Source: Deltaproteobacteria bacterium (GTDB taxonomy: Bacteria > Acidobacteriota > Thermoanaerobaculia > Multivoradales > JAHZIX01). Taken from it: a stretch of DNA of 64,000 nt. The stretch covers positions 174,629 to 238,628 of the forward strand of contig JAHZIX010000039.1 of the NCBI GenBank assembly GCA_022601195.1. The letters run 5' to 3'. Below the pieces are notes generated by a model. That model had not been told where the DNA came from and ran no database searches. It saw only the letters and a program-made list of their open reading frames with translations. Below are positions 1 through 8,690 of the stretch, one piece after another; within the stretch, counting starts at the first letter, position 1, and every line of letters starts with the position of its first letter. The translations under genes and the position numbers were made by a program.

Positions 1-1
1 A

Positions 2-2269
2 GCAACCATCGTTGCAGATGTCGAAATCGTCGAGAGTTCCAACAGCACGATCCTCAAGGTAGCTGGCGACGGAGAGTTCAGCTATTCGAGTTTCCGTCTG
101 GAGAACCCGGATCGCTTCGTCATTGACCTCGCCGGAGTGGTGAACACCCTCTCTCGATCTACGGTGCCGGTAGCGAGCCTCGATGTGGATCGTGTTCGAG
201 TCGCCCAGTTCCAACCCTTTCCAGATCCAGTGTCCCGTGTCGTCTTTGATCTCTCTTCTGGGCAGATCCCGCTGGTACAGCCCATGGCGGACGGTCTACT
301 GATCTCCTTTTCCCGCACTCCGGACGCAGAGGACACCACCCTAGCGGAGGACCTAGAAACGGGGAACTTCCCGGCCGGCGACGAAAAAATCGCTGACCCG
401 CCGGTTACCGAGATCGCGGAGGTCGTGGAAGCTGAAGAGAGCCCAGACTCCTGGCAATCGGACTCTGCTCACCAAGAGCCGGAGATTGCACAGCAGGAAA
501 TCGTGGAGCAGGAGAACACCCAGTCCAGTGACATGAGTGAGCCTGCCATCAGCGAAATCGAAGCTGTGAGCGAGCTCGCTTCAGAATCCCAGCCAGAAGA
601 CAACTGGCCTAGCTATGGCACGGAAGGACAGGACGCAGCAGAGATCACGCAAGTGGTCGAAGAAGTTGCTACAGAGGAGATCGAGCCGACCCAGGCCGAA
701 GCTCCGGTGGCTGTGGCCGAGGTCGTCGACTATCCGGAATCCGACGGCCTATCCGATGTGGCCGAAACGGAGTCCTTCGAACAGCTGGACGAAGCAGCCC
801 TTCAGCCCGTTGAAGTCGCAGAATTCCAAGAGACAGAGGTCCCGGAGGTTGAGCGCTACGAAGAGCCGACCTATGAAGCCGAGGCACCACCCACGGATGT
901 GGCTCTTTTCGAAGCCGCGGAGGTGGAATACAACCCTCCCCGTGGAGAACCGGAGAACCTGACGAAGAAGGTGAGTCCCGAGGTTGTAGGCGGCGGAGGT
1001 CGCGTCTATAGCGGTGACCCCATCACCATGAGCCTGAAAGATGCGGATATCAAGGATGTACTGCGGTCATTCTCCGGGATTACCGGTTTGAATGTAGTGG
1101 TCCACCCAGGGGTCAAGGGTTCCGTCACGGTGGAATTGACTGAAGTGCCTTGGGACCAAGCTCTCGATCTTATCCTCAAGATCAATAGCCTGGACTACGT
1201 GTTGGAAGGCAATATCATGCGAATTGCCACGACCTCCCAACTGGAAAGGGAAGCGAACGATCGTCGACGGTTGGCCGCAGCCCGCGCTCAGGAAGTACCC
1301 CTGACGACAGTCATTCGTTCTATCAGCTACGCAAAGGCTTCTCAGATTGCCCGGCTGCTGACGACCAGCGCCACGAGCTCCGGTGGAAACAGAGGACGAG
1401 GTGCTAACCGAGCAAATCGAAGTATCCTGAGCACGAGAGGCAGTGTGGCTGTCGATCAGCGCACCAATCGGTTGATTCTCAAAGAGTTGCCTTCCAACAT
1501 GAATACGGTTCTAGCGATCATCGACAATCTCGATACCGCCGAGCCGCAGGTGCTCATCGAAGCCCGAATCGTCGAAACCAACAAGACTTTCTCTCGGTCT
1601 CTCGGTATCAACTGGGGGATCACCGCGGTTGCAGACAATGAGTTCGGCAACACCACTGGTCTGGCATTTCCAAATCGAGCCAGAGCACAAGGCGGAGTTC
1701 AACTCTTCAATGGCGGGAACAACGGCTTCCTGAATATTGCATTGGGCAATGTACTGGACACTTTTGTGCTCGATGCCAGTCTGCAGGCGGCTGAGAACGA
1801 GGGATTGGTCAGTGTGGTCGCCTCGCCGCGGGTGACGGTGCTCAACAATGAGCGGGCGGACATTCAGAGTGGTTTGCAGATTCCTATTCAGACCGTGTCG
1901 AATAACACCGTATCGGTGCAATTCGTTAACGCCACCTTGATTCTCTCGGTCACTCCCCAAGTCACCGCAGAAGGTACTGTCCTGCTCGATATCCTGGTGG
2001 CAAAGAGAGAGCCGCAGCTAGCTTTTGCCATTGCGGGAGCTACCAATGCGCCTATCTCGACCAGGCAAGCTCGTACCAGAGTCATCGTGCGGGATGGTGA
2101 TACGACCGTTATCGGGGGAATCTACGAGATATCCAACAACCGCGGTGAAGATCGAGTGCCGGGTCTCGCCAACGTACCCCTCCTAGGCCAACTTTTTAAG
2201 AATCGGCGCCGCAGTACCGACAACGATGAGTTGTTGATCTTCATCACCCCACGGATCATTCAACTCTAG
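2..2269 (+). CDS. pilQ: Type IV pilus secretin PilQ, 5' end outside window
   Basis: Outer-membrane secretin through which a type IV pilus is extruded. The reading frame is open from base 2, so the gene starts upstream; the GTG at 137 is internal. Visible 755 residues: an AMIN-like domain (about 1-100, which targets peptidoglycan or septal sites in PilQ proteins), a long acidic Glu/Ala/Val-rich linker (about 130-330), an STN/N0 domain (ADIKDVLRSFSGITGLNVVV), an N1 domain with a Gly/Asn/Arg-rich loop, and the secretin core ending in VPGLANVPLLGQLFKNRRR and LLIFITPRII. It lies 17 nt before a lipoprotein gene. Type II secretion GspD is the alternative, but the AMIN domain favours PilQ. Confidence 0.9.
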   Translation, partial: ATIVADVEIVESSNSTILKVAGDGEFSYSSFRLENPDRFVIDLAGVVNTLSRSTVPVASLDVDRVRVAQFQPFPDPVSRVVFDLSSGQIPLVQPMADGLLISFSRTPDAEDTTLAEDLETGNFPAGDEKIADPPVTEIAEVVEAEESPDSWQSDSAHQEPEIAQQEIVEQENTQSSDMSEPAISEIEAVSELASESQPEDNWPSYGTEGQDAAEITQVVEEVATEEIEPTQAEAPVAVAEVVDYPESDGLSDVAETESFEQLDEAALQPVEVAEFQETEVPEVERYEEPTYEAEAPPTDVALFEAAEVEYNPPRGEPENLTKKVSPEVVGGGGRVYSGDPITMSLKDADIKDVLRSFSGITGLNVVVHPGVKGSVTVELTEVPWDQALDLILKINSLDYVLEGNIMRIATTSQLEREANDRRRLAAARAQEVPLTTVIRSISYAKASQIARLLTTSATSSGGNRGRGANRANRSILSTRGSVAVDQRTNRLILKELPSNMNTVLAIIDNLDTAEPQVLIEARIVETNKTFSRSLGINWGITAVADNEFGNTTGLAFPNRARAQGGVQLFNGGNNGFLNIALGNVLDTFVLDASLQAAENEGLVSVVASPRVTVLNNERADIQSGLQIPIQTVSNNTVSVQFVNATLILSVTPQVTAEGTVLLDILVAKREPQLAFAIAGATNAPISTRQARTRVIVRDGDTTVIGGIYEISNNRGEDRVPGLANVPLLGQLFKNRRRSTDNDELLIFITPRIIQL

Positions 2270-2286
2270 GCAAAGGAATGCAGAAG

Positions 2287-2838
2287 ATGAGAGCGAAAGC
2301 CACAACGATTTGCCTAGCAGCGTTGCTGCTGCTGATTCCCGCTTGCAGCAGCGATCGAGTCGAAGACTCCGCTGGTAGCGTGTTACTGTCTGTCACCAAT
2401 TTCAATGGCCTAGCCAGTGTATTGAGTGTCAATCAAGCTAATGGACTGTTCACCATAGCTAGTCTCACCATTTCCAACATCCCCAAGAATGCAAGTCGAA
2501 ATACCAGCGCCTTGCAGAATGTGGAAATGGAGACCTACGAGGTCGTCTACACTCGAATCGGATCCGGAACTCGAACTCCCACGACTCTGGTGCGCGATAT
2601 CTTCGGAGTCGTGCCCGTTGATGGGACGATGGTCCGTAACAACTTGCCCCTAATGGGGCCCACTCAACTAGACAATGCCCCCCTGTCTGACCTGCTGTTG
2701 GAAAATGGCGGTTTCGACCGTGAGACAAACACCCAGGCAATTACCTTGAACCTCACCGTTACCTTCTTTGGGCGAACGATTTCGGGGGATAGTGTTGCGA
2801 CAGCGCCCGTATCTTTTACGGTCGACTTCGTACCCTAG
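2287..2838 (+). CDS. Secreted lipoprotein of unknown function
   Basis: 183-residue lipoprotein. Residues 1-20 form a signal peptide with lipobox IPAC (Cys20) followed by SSD. The rest is predicted mostly beta, without a family I recognise. An in-frame ATG at 2278 lies only one base after the AAAGGA at 2272-2277, whereas ATG 2287 is 9 nt from it, so 2287 is the better start. It sits between the secretin and an IPT/TIG lipoprotein in the same direction, so it is probably co-transcribed with them and may be a pilus or outer-membrane accessory; that role is inference from position only. Confidence 0.75.
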   Translation: MRAKATTICLAALLLLIPACSSDRVEDSAGSVLLSVTNFNGLASVLSVNQANGLFTIASLTISNIPKNASRNTSALQNVEMETYEVVYTRIGSGTRTPTTLVRDIFGVVPVDGTMVRNNLPLMGPTQLDNAPLSDLLLENGGFDRETNTQAITLNLTVTFFGRTISGDSVATAPVSFTVDFVP

Positions 2839-2850
2839 TGGAGCACTGCC

Positions 2851-4815
2851 ATGAGAACAAAAAACAGAATTCTGACGATAGTTCTGGTCCTGCTGGCGAC
2901 AGCCGGTCTAGTTGTCGCTTGCTCGAGTGACGAATCACCCACTCGGCCCGAGCCCGGGACGAATCCAAACCCGGGAGGGGGTGGTGGAGCCACCACCTTC
3001 AGTATCGGGGTCTCCACGAATGCTGGAGAGCTCATTGCTGGGTCCGGTCAGCCAGCCGAAATTACGGTGGTCGTACGACGAACGGACAACAACCAAGCGC
3101 CTCCCAATGGCGCTACCATCACCCTCTCCACTAGTGCTGGAGATTTCGAGGGCAACCTCAGCGGAGTCAGGAACACGGTACTGAATCTCGTCAATGGTCG
3201 AGCTTCTGTTCTCCTATTTCCGGCGACCGTCATTACTCAGGCACTGGTTCAGGCCCGCATCGACAATAGTCTCGGAGAGGCACGAGTCAACTTCGTCGAA
3301 GAAACACCCTTTGCAGCTGCCTTTCTCGAACCCAACATTGGTTCCCCAGGGGGTCGAGAGACGGTGATTTTGCGTGGACAAGGCTTCCGGAGTCCTGTTC
3401 TCGTCCAATTCGAGTTCACCCAGTTCAGCAATATCTCGACGACCGCAGAGGTGGTCTCGGTCACCTCTGATGCTGTGGTGCTGTTGACCCCTCCTTCCGA
3501 GGACAATGTGCCGGTGGGAACCGTGGTGGTCGTCGATGTTACGGTGACCAACCGAGCCGGGTCTCCGGAGCAGGCGGTGCAAACGCTAACTGGAGCTTTC
3601 CGATACTCCGTTGGCGGTAGCGCAGTGGAGCCAGTGATCAGTGCGGTCACCCCTAACCAGGGGCCCAACGAAGGCGGCACTATAATCCGGATTCGCGGGG
3701 ATGGCTTCGAGTCACCGGTCCAAGTGCTCTTCGGAACCGGCAACAATCCAGTTGGCTTTCAGGGAATCGAAGGTGTTGTCCAGAACGCCACCAGGACCGA
3801 ATTGATGGTGCAGACTCCGTCTGCAACAGGAGTCGGTCAGGATAACCGCAATAGCTTCGTCAACATTCTGGTGAGAAACCAGGTGTCCGGTTTCGCCACG
3901 GTTGCCCAGAACGCTTTCCGCTACGGCCAAAGCTCTGTATTTATCAGCGCGATCAGCCCGGGGCAGGGGCCGCACACCGGCGGCACTCGGGTCACGATCT
4001 CTGGTAGCGGCTTTGACGAGCCGGTGGCGGTGTCCTTTGCGGGGGTAGGTGCCAGCATCATCTCTGTAAGTGGGAGCCAGATCATCGCTCGAACCAATGG
4101 AATTCTCCTGGACAACTGCAATAGCGTCCAAGACGTTACGCAGGTGGTCAATATCGAGACGGGGGATGGGGCAACGGGACCGGACTTCGCGTATCTGGTC
4201 TTCGAACCGATAGTGACCTCCGTGGATCCGACCTCCTTCCCTGAGGGCGGTGGACCCATCACGATCCGAGGTTCCAACTTTGAGGATCCTGCTCAGGTGC
4301 TCATCGGAGATAGGCGAGCCAACAACGTGACGGTCCTCGATGGTGGCACAAGAATCGAGGCAACCGTGCCGGCCTTCACGGGGACCTTCCCCATCGAAGA
4401 CTGTCAGACCGGTGGGGGACTGTCGGGCATGCGGCCAACTTCGACCACGGCAGATCTGGAGATCGTCAATCTGTTGACGACCTGCAACGATCTGCTCATG
4501 GATCAGATTGTCTACACCCCGGCAGATACAACCTGTGTGCCGAATCCGCCGACGGCCGCGTTCACGGCTGCCGTCAACGGGACTACCGTGACATTCCAGA
4601 ACAACAGCACCAACAATGCGACCAACTCCTGGAACTTCGGAGACGGTGGAACCAGTAGTGCGCAGAACCCGTCAAGGAACTACTCGGTAGCACCAGGGAC
4701 GTCGTCCACCTTTGTTGTCACCTTGACGGTTTCCAACGGGAACGGTGACACGGCGACGGCCACCAACAGCGTGACGATAACGGTGCCGGCTCCGCCGCCA
4801 CCTCCAGCTCCCTAG
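2851..4815 (+). CDS. IPT/TIG and PKD repeat lipoprotein
   Basis: 654-residue lipoprotein: signal peptide with lipobox VVAC (Cys24), a Pro/Gly linker (about 28-46), an Ig-like domain (45-150), then at least three and probably four IPT/TIG domains recognised by repeats of the type ISAVTPNQGPNEGGTIIRIRG (starting near 157, 258, 365 and 452), and a C-terminal PKD domain with NSWNFGDGGTSS (about 565-650). Such folds usually serve surface adhesion or carbohydrate contact. GGAG lies 9 nt before the ATG. It starts 12 nt after the preceding lipoprotein gene. Position behind the secretin suggests a pilus-associated or exported surface role (inference). Confidence 0.85.
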   Translation: MRTKNRILTIVLVLLATAGLVVACSSDESPTRPEPGTNPNPGGGGGATTFSIGVSTNAGELIAGSGQPAEITVVVRRTDNNQAPPNGATITLSTSAGDFEGNLSGVRNTVLNLVNGRASVLLFPATVITQALVQARIDNSLGEARVNFVEETPFAAAFLEPNIGSPGGRETVILRGQGFRSPVLVQFEFTQFSNISTTAEVVSVTSDAVVLLTPPSEDNVPVGTVVVVDVTVTNRAGSPEQAVQTLTGAFRYSVGGSAVEPVISAVTPNQGPNEGGTIIRIRGDGFESPVQVLFGTGNNPVGFQGIEGVVQNATRTELMVQTPSATGVGQDNRNSFVNILVRNQVSGFATVAQNAFRYGQSSVFISAISPGQGPHTGGTRVTISGSGFDEPVAVSFAGVGASIISVSGSQIIARTNGILLDNCNSVQDVTQVVNIETGDGATGPDFAYLVFEPIVTSVDPTSFPEGGGPITIRGSNFEDPAQVLIGDRRANNVTVLDGGTRIEATVPAFTGTFPIEDCQTGGGLSGMRPTSTTADLEIVNLLTTCNDLLMDQIVYTPADTTCVPNPPTAAFTAAVNGTTVTFQNNSTNNATNSWNFGDGGTSSAQNPSRNYSVAPGTSSTFVVTLTVSNGNGDTATATNSVTITVPAPPPPPAP

Positions 4816-4856
4816 GGAGAAGGCGAATGATTCCATCTCAATAGAGGTGGCAAAAA

Positions 4857-4888
4857 CGAGGCGGCAACCTAGACGGTTTGCCGCCTCG
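4857..4888 (+). terminator. Possible hairpin terminator after the TIG lipoprotein
   Basis: Arms cgaggcggcaacc and ggtttgccgcctcg pair over 13 bp with one bulge around a TAGAC loop. No T tract follows, so if it terminates it is not a canonical intrinsic terminator. The hairpin overlaps the -35 box proposed for the next gene. Confidence 0.4.
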
Positions 4889-4899
4889 CTTCGTATACT
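4870..4899 (+). promoter_or_regulatory. Promoter for the Ig-like lipoprotein gene
   Basis: TAGACG (4870-4875), 18 nt, TATACT (4894-4899). The start codon at 4909 is only 9 nt after the -10 box and has no Shine-Dalgarno, so the mRNA would be leaderless or nearly so. Confidence 0.5.
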
Positions 4900-4908
4900 G
4901 CAAACGAG

Positions 4909-5907
4909 ATGAAAAAAATAAAGGTACTGTCGTCCATAGCACTTGCCCTCCTCGTCACAATCTCTTGTAGCGAGGGTAATCCCGTCGCGCCAACAGGCAC
5001 GATCCTGACCATGAGTGCGAGTCCCACTCTCATTGGGTTACAGGGAGCCGCAGTTTTGACCATCATTGGCCGAAAGCCGGATGGGAACCCTCTGAGCGAC
5101 GGTACGGAGATTCGTCTCAGTACCACTCTGGGAACCTTGCCCGGAATCGTGCGCACGGACTCCTCGGGGCAGGCTATAGCAGTGCTCGCCGCGGATGGGC
5201 GCACCGGAGCGGCAACCGTAACGGCGACCACTGGCAGTGGCGGCGAAGGAGCAGTGGAAGCGACCACAATGGTACAGGTCGGTCAAACACCTGAGTCGAG
5301 GCCCTCTCTGCTTCTGAGTGTCAATCCCGTCATCGTGCCGGTGGAAGGAGAAGCCAACGTCACGGTGATCGCCCGTAGTGCAGATGGGAGTCCGGTTCCC
5401 ATGGGGCAGACGGTCATCCTGACGTCTACCCTGGGTACTCTATTTCCTTCCAACCCTGAAACGACCTCAGATGGAACTGCGACCGCCATTCTCAATGCGG
5501 GCACTCAGGCTGGTATGGCCACCATTCAGGCAGTCCTGGGTTCGAGCGATGTCGCCATGACTATGTTGACCATCAGAGATGCCGCCGCGGACTTGAGCCT
5601 ACAACCGAACCCCACCTCTATCCCGAGAGCGGGAGGAGATATCGTTATGGTTGCGACCGTACTAAATTCGCAGGGCCAGCCGTTGCAGGGAGTTGCCGTG
5701 ACTTGGAGAAGCAATAGCGGCGTCTTCAGCACCACTGGCGCCGTCGTTACCAACAACTTTGGCGTCGCTACCACGACTTTGACGGTTACGGAAGCTGGCT
5801 TGCAGATCCTCTTAGACATGGGAGTGACGGACGTCATCGTAGATGCCTCGACCCCGAGGGCGGATGGTGACGATGAAAGTGACCGGAGCCGAATTCCGAT
5901 CATCTAG
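4909..5907 (+). CDS. Bacterial Ig-like (invasin-type) lipoprotein
   Basis: 332-residue lipoprotein. Signal peptide with lipobox TISC (Cys20). Three similar beta domains of about 95 residues follow (about 30-125, 130-220, 225-315). Each has the pattern of the bacterial Ig-like 1 family: a statement of constant value, then DG or SSG turns such as RTDSSGQAIAVLAADG and TSDGTATAILN. No catalytic motif. It follows the TIG lipoprotein but has its own promoter-like sequence and ends at a strong terminator. Probably a surface or periplasmic structural protein; partner unknown. Confidence 0.8.
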   Translation: MKKIKVLSSIALALLVTISCSEGNPVAPTGTILTMSASPTLIGLQGAAVLTIIGRKPDGNPLSDGTEIRLSTTLGTLPGIVRTDSSGQAIAVLAADGRTGAATVTATTGSGGEGAVEATTMVQVGQTPESRPSLLLSVNPVIVPVEGEANVTVIARSADGSPVPMGQTVILTSTLGTLFPSNPETTSDGTATAILNAGTQAGMATIQAVLGSSDVAMTMLTIRDAAADLSLQPNPTSIPRAGGDIVMVATVLNSQGQPLQGVAVTWRSNSGVFSTTGAVVTNNFGVATTTLTVTEAGLQILLDMGVTDVIVDASTPRADGDDESDRSRIPII

Positions 5908-5935
5908 GACAGGATCTCGAGGTCTCGACAGAGAT

Positions 5936-5968
5936 AAAGCTCCCCTCCAATGGGGAGCTTTGTGTTTT
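5936..5968 (+). terminator. Intrinsic terminator
   Basis: Perfect 10-bp stem aaagctcccc/ggggagcttt with a 6-nt loop, followed by GTGTTTT. It closes the secretin/lipoprotein block. Confidence 0.85.
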
Positions 5969-6002
5969 GAACCAGCCCCGGGCGTAGTAGAGCGCAGCCT
6001 GG

Positions 6003-6008
6003 TATACT
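6003..6008 (+). promoter_or_regulatory. Possible -10 box for the TPR gene
   Basis: TATACT 81 nt before the start codon at 6089, after the terminator at 5936-5968. No convincing -35 box at 16-18 nt, so this is tentative. Confidence 0.35.
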
Positions 6009-6088
6009 GCCTCGGTAGAGAAATTCTCGAACGAAGTAAACCTAAGGCCGGCTCTTGCGGCAAGTAATCAGACCACAGGTGTGTCCCG

Positions 6089-7723
6089 ATGGCTGAAACA
6101 GACGACCGTCTCAGTGAACTGCGCCAAAGGTGGGAGGCAGATCCCTCCTCTCGAGTCTTCCTCCAGTTGGCCGAAGAATACCGACGTCACGGCAAAATCG
6201 ACGAGGCGGTAGAAGTTCTGGAAAAAGGCTTAGAGTATGCTCCAAACCACCTTTCCGCCCAGGTTGCTCTGGGTCGCTGTCGGTTGGAACAAGACGACTT
6301 CGAAGGCGCAAGTCGTCTTCTTGAGCAGGTCATCGACAAGGATCCAACTCAGCTAGTAGCCAACAAGCTCCTGGTAGAGGCCTATCTCGGCAAGGGAGAT
6401 CTCTCTCGGGCCGAGGAGAGACTCGATCTTTACACCCTTCTCAATGATGGTGATCCGGCCATCGAGACTCTCCGGAACCGTTTAGACAAAGAAAAAGAGG
6501 TTGGGAGTGAACCAGAGGAGGACTCCCCTTTCTTGCTCCCGGTCGAGCCAGTAAGAACACCGGAACTCGCTCCGGTCGCTACAGATGCGGAAGTGCTGGG
6601 CAGTTCTGAGGCAAGGCCTCCAGTGCTCACGCCAGAGCCTCTCGACGATCCCTTCCCGGAGATCTCGAGTGGACCGGACCTGGGCAGATATCTTCACCGG
6701 CTTGGCGACGAAGGCCTCTTCCCAATCCCTGCGCCAACAGCGCCCGTTAGCTCCGATGCCCAGGAGTCCGGAGTTTCCACGAGTCCCGCTTCGGCGGAAG
6801 AGGCTCGGGAAGAAGAAGCCGACACTGCACACCGCCTCCTTCCTGACTCCAACGAACCTGTATTTGCCATCGATGAGCAAGTCACCGAGTCTGCGGACGT
6901 GAGGGAAGGTGATGTCTTCGACTTGAGTCCCCTCGAAACTTCGGGTCCGGCTATTCTGGAGGAAGATTCGTCTTCGCATACCACCGAGCCGTCCCTAGAG
7001 AGTGAAGAGGCGCAAGAGAGCACGATTCTCCAGGAAGGCACAGGTCTTGAGAAAGGCACGGTTCTCCAGGAGGTCACAGATCTCGAGGGTGGGGAAGTCG
7101 GCAGCGTAGAGGTAGAAGAGCTACCAACGTCTGCCAGGGCTTCTGACGGCGAAGATCCACTACTCCTAGAGAGGCAGCAGGCCGAAGCCGCTCAAGCTGA
7201 GAAAAAGCCGATCTCTCAGGACCTCCGAGAAGAATCCGCAATCGCCCCCACCTTGCCTGAGGCTGGCCGCCGAGGGGAATCGGACGGAGATTCTGAACCG
7301 CTGGAAGAACACAGCGAACCAGAAGGACTGGATCCGATCGAGATGGAAGCAGCCTCTGAGCCAGAGGCAACTCCTCTGCAGCCCGAATCGTCGGAATCGG
7401 AACTGCCCGCTCCCGGTGACCAGACTCCCAATGAACCGATTCAGCTCGAAGAACAGCCGGCGACCGTGACTCTCGGCAAGCTCTATCTGGACCAGGGACA
7501 TACCGCCGAGGCGAAAGAGATTTTTGAGGCCGTGCTCAGCCGTGAACCTGACAATGAGAATGCAAAAGCAGCTTTGGCGAACCTGATGCCCGATCCTCCC
7601 GTCTGGAGACTGACCGCTCAGGAGCTTCTCGATACACCGGCCGGAAGGGGAGCCACAGGGTTTAGTGAGAAGAAGGCCGAGCTTTTGAAGAGTTACCTGC
7701 GAAGACTTCGCCGGCAGGCGTGA
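6089..7723 (+). CDS. TPR protein with long acidic linker
   Basis: 544 residues, no signal peptide. N-terminal TPR repeats (about 15-130, for example RVFLQLAEEYRRHGKIDEAV and a following YAPNHLSAQVALGRCRL) and one further TPR near 455-500 (TLGKLYLDQGHTAEAKEIFE). In between lies about 320 residues of Glu/Pro/Ser-rich, presumably disordered sequence. The extreme C terminus is basic. The stop is 7 nt before a roadblock-domain gene, so the two are probably co-translated and may act together. TPR plus roadblock pairs occur in small-GTPase polarity systems, but no GTPase is visible here. Function unknown. Confidence 0.75.
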   Translation: MAETDDRLSELRQRWEADPSSRVFLQLAEEYRRHGKIDEAVEVLEKGLEYAPNHLSAQVALGRCRLEQDDFEGASRLLEQVIDKDPTQLVANKLLVEAYLGKGDLSRAEERLDLYTLLNDGDPAIETLRNRLDKEKEVGSEPEEDSPFLLPVEPVRTPELAPVATDAEVLGSSEARPPVLTPEPLDDPFPEISSGPDLGRYLHRLGDEGLFPIPAPTAPVSSDAQESGVSTSPASAEEAREEEADTAHRLLPDSNEPVFAIDEQVTESADVREGDVFDLSPLETSGPAILEEDSSSHTTEPSLESEEAQESTILQEGTGLEKGTVLQEVTDLEGGEVGSVEVEELPTSARASDGEDPLLLERQQAEAAQAEKKPISQDLREESAIAPTLPEAGRRGESDGDSEPLEEHSEPEGLDPIEMEAASEPEATPLQPESSESELPAPGDQTPNEPIQLEEQPATVTLGKLYLDQGHTAEAKEIFEAVLSREPDNENAKAALANLMPDPPVWRLTAQELLDTPAGRGATGFSEKKAELLKSYLRRLRRQA

Positions 7724-7730
7724 GGAGATC

Positions 7731-8084
7731 ATGTTTCTCGATAAATTGAAGACCATCCGTCAACGGATCCCAGGATCAGTGGCACTCACCCTGGTGGATC
7801 GAGATGGGATTCCCGTCGAAACCACGAGCTCCGATCCTTCATTGGATCTCGAAGCTCTAGCTGCTGAATTGGTGATCCAGGTCCGCTCCATGACGGAAAA
7901 TCACCGTGAACTGGCCGCAGGCGAGGTGCGTCAGCTGGGAGTCGCCACCCAGGATGCGACTCTCATCGTCAGCTCTTTGACGCAGGATTATTATCTAGTA
8001 CTGGTCCTCGGCGAAGAAGGCATTTATGGGCAGGCTCGATTCGAGTTACGCAGGGCCGCCCTCTTGCTCGATCCCGAACTTTGA
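7731..8084 (+). CDS. Roadblock/LC7-domain protein (MglB-like)
   Basis: 117 residues covering a single roadblock/LC7 fold: helix, then VALTLVDRDGIPVETTSS, a middle helix (DLEALAAELVIQVRSM), the strands VRQLGVATQDATLIVSS and YYLVLVLGEEG, and a final helix. In Myxococcus MglB, proteins of this fold act as GAPs for the GTPase MglA; others are scaffolds. GAGGAG is 4 nt before the ATG. It follows the TPR gene by 7 nt and precedes accB by 89 nt. Confidence 0.8.
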   Translation: MFLDKLKTIRQRIPGSVALTLVDRDGIPVETTSSDPSLDLEALAAELVIQVRSMTENHRELAAGEVRQLGVATQDATLIVSSLTQDYYLVLVLGEEGIYGQARFELRRAALLLDPEL

Positions 8085-8173
8085 GAAGCTGCTTGCCCCA
8101 GGGGCACGAATTCCTACCCCAAGGCAGATCGCTGTTGTTGCGCAGTAAGACGCGTATTTGAAGGAGACCCATC

Positions 8174-8671
8174 GTGTTGACATTCGAGCAGATACAGCAG
8201 CTCGTAGAGTTGGTCGCTAAACACCGTTTGCAGGGCGTCGAGCTCGAACGGGCCGGTTTTCGGTTCAAGATTGACGGCCACCAGCCTCCCACTCCTACGG
8301 CAATGGTCAATCCTGTGGCGGTCGCTCCCGCGCCAGCTCCAGCTCCTATGCCGGTCGAGCCCCTGCCTGTTCCTGTTGCCGAAAGCAGTTCTGCAGAGGA
8401 TTCTGAATCCGACTCTGGAGTTCCGGCGGGAGCATCTCTGGTTCTCTCACCCATCGTTGGCACTTTTTACCGATCGCCTAGCCCTGAATCCCCTTCCTTT
8501 GTCGAAGTCGGGACGCGGGTCACAAAGGGGCAAGTGTTGTGCATCGTTGAGGCCATGAAGTTGATGAATGAGATCGAGTCCGATGTGGACGGAGTCGTCG
8601 TCAAGATCCTGCCTGAGAATGCCCAACCGGTGGAATTCGACGAGCCTCTTTTCGCAATAGATCCAGCCTAA
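8174..8671 (+). CDS. accB: Acetyl-CoA carboxylase biotin carboxyl carrier protein
   Basis: 165 residues. Carries the covalently bound biotin that shuttles CO2 between biotin carboxylase and carboxyltransferase in the first step of fatty acid synthesis. N-terminal helix, a Pro/Ala-rich swinging linker (about 38-85), then the biotinyl domain with EAMKLMNEIESDVDG, Lys being the biotin site. GTG start with AAGGAG 6 nt upstream. Directly followed by accC, as is usual; the accA/accD subunits are not in this window. Confidence 0.95.
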   Translation: MLTFEQIQQLVELVAKHRLQGVELERAGFRFKIDGHQPPTPTAMVNPVAVAPAPAPAPMPVEPLPVPVAESSSAEDSESDSGVPAGASLVLSPIVGTFYRSPSPESPSFVEVGTRVTKGQVLCIVEAMKLMNEIESDVDGVVVKILPENAQPVEFDEPLFAIDPA

Positions 8672-8690
8672 GAGCGGCGGGCTAAACTCT

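Noticed and set aside
137..2269. GTG at 137 as the start of the secretin
   Set aside because: The frame is open from base 2 and the residues before 137 complete an AMIN domain, so the gene begins upstream of the window.
5843..6067. Plus-strand open frame over the end of the Ig-like gene
   Set aside because: Crosses a strong terminator, out of frame with the real gene, arginine-rich shadow.
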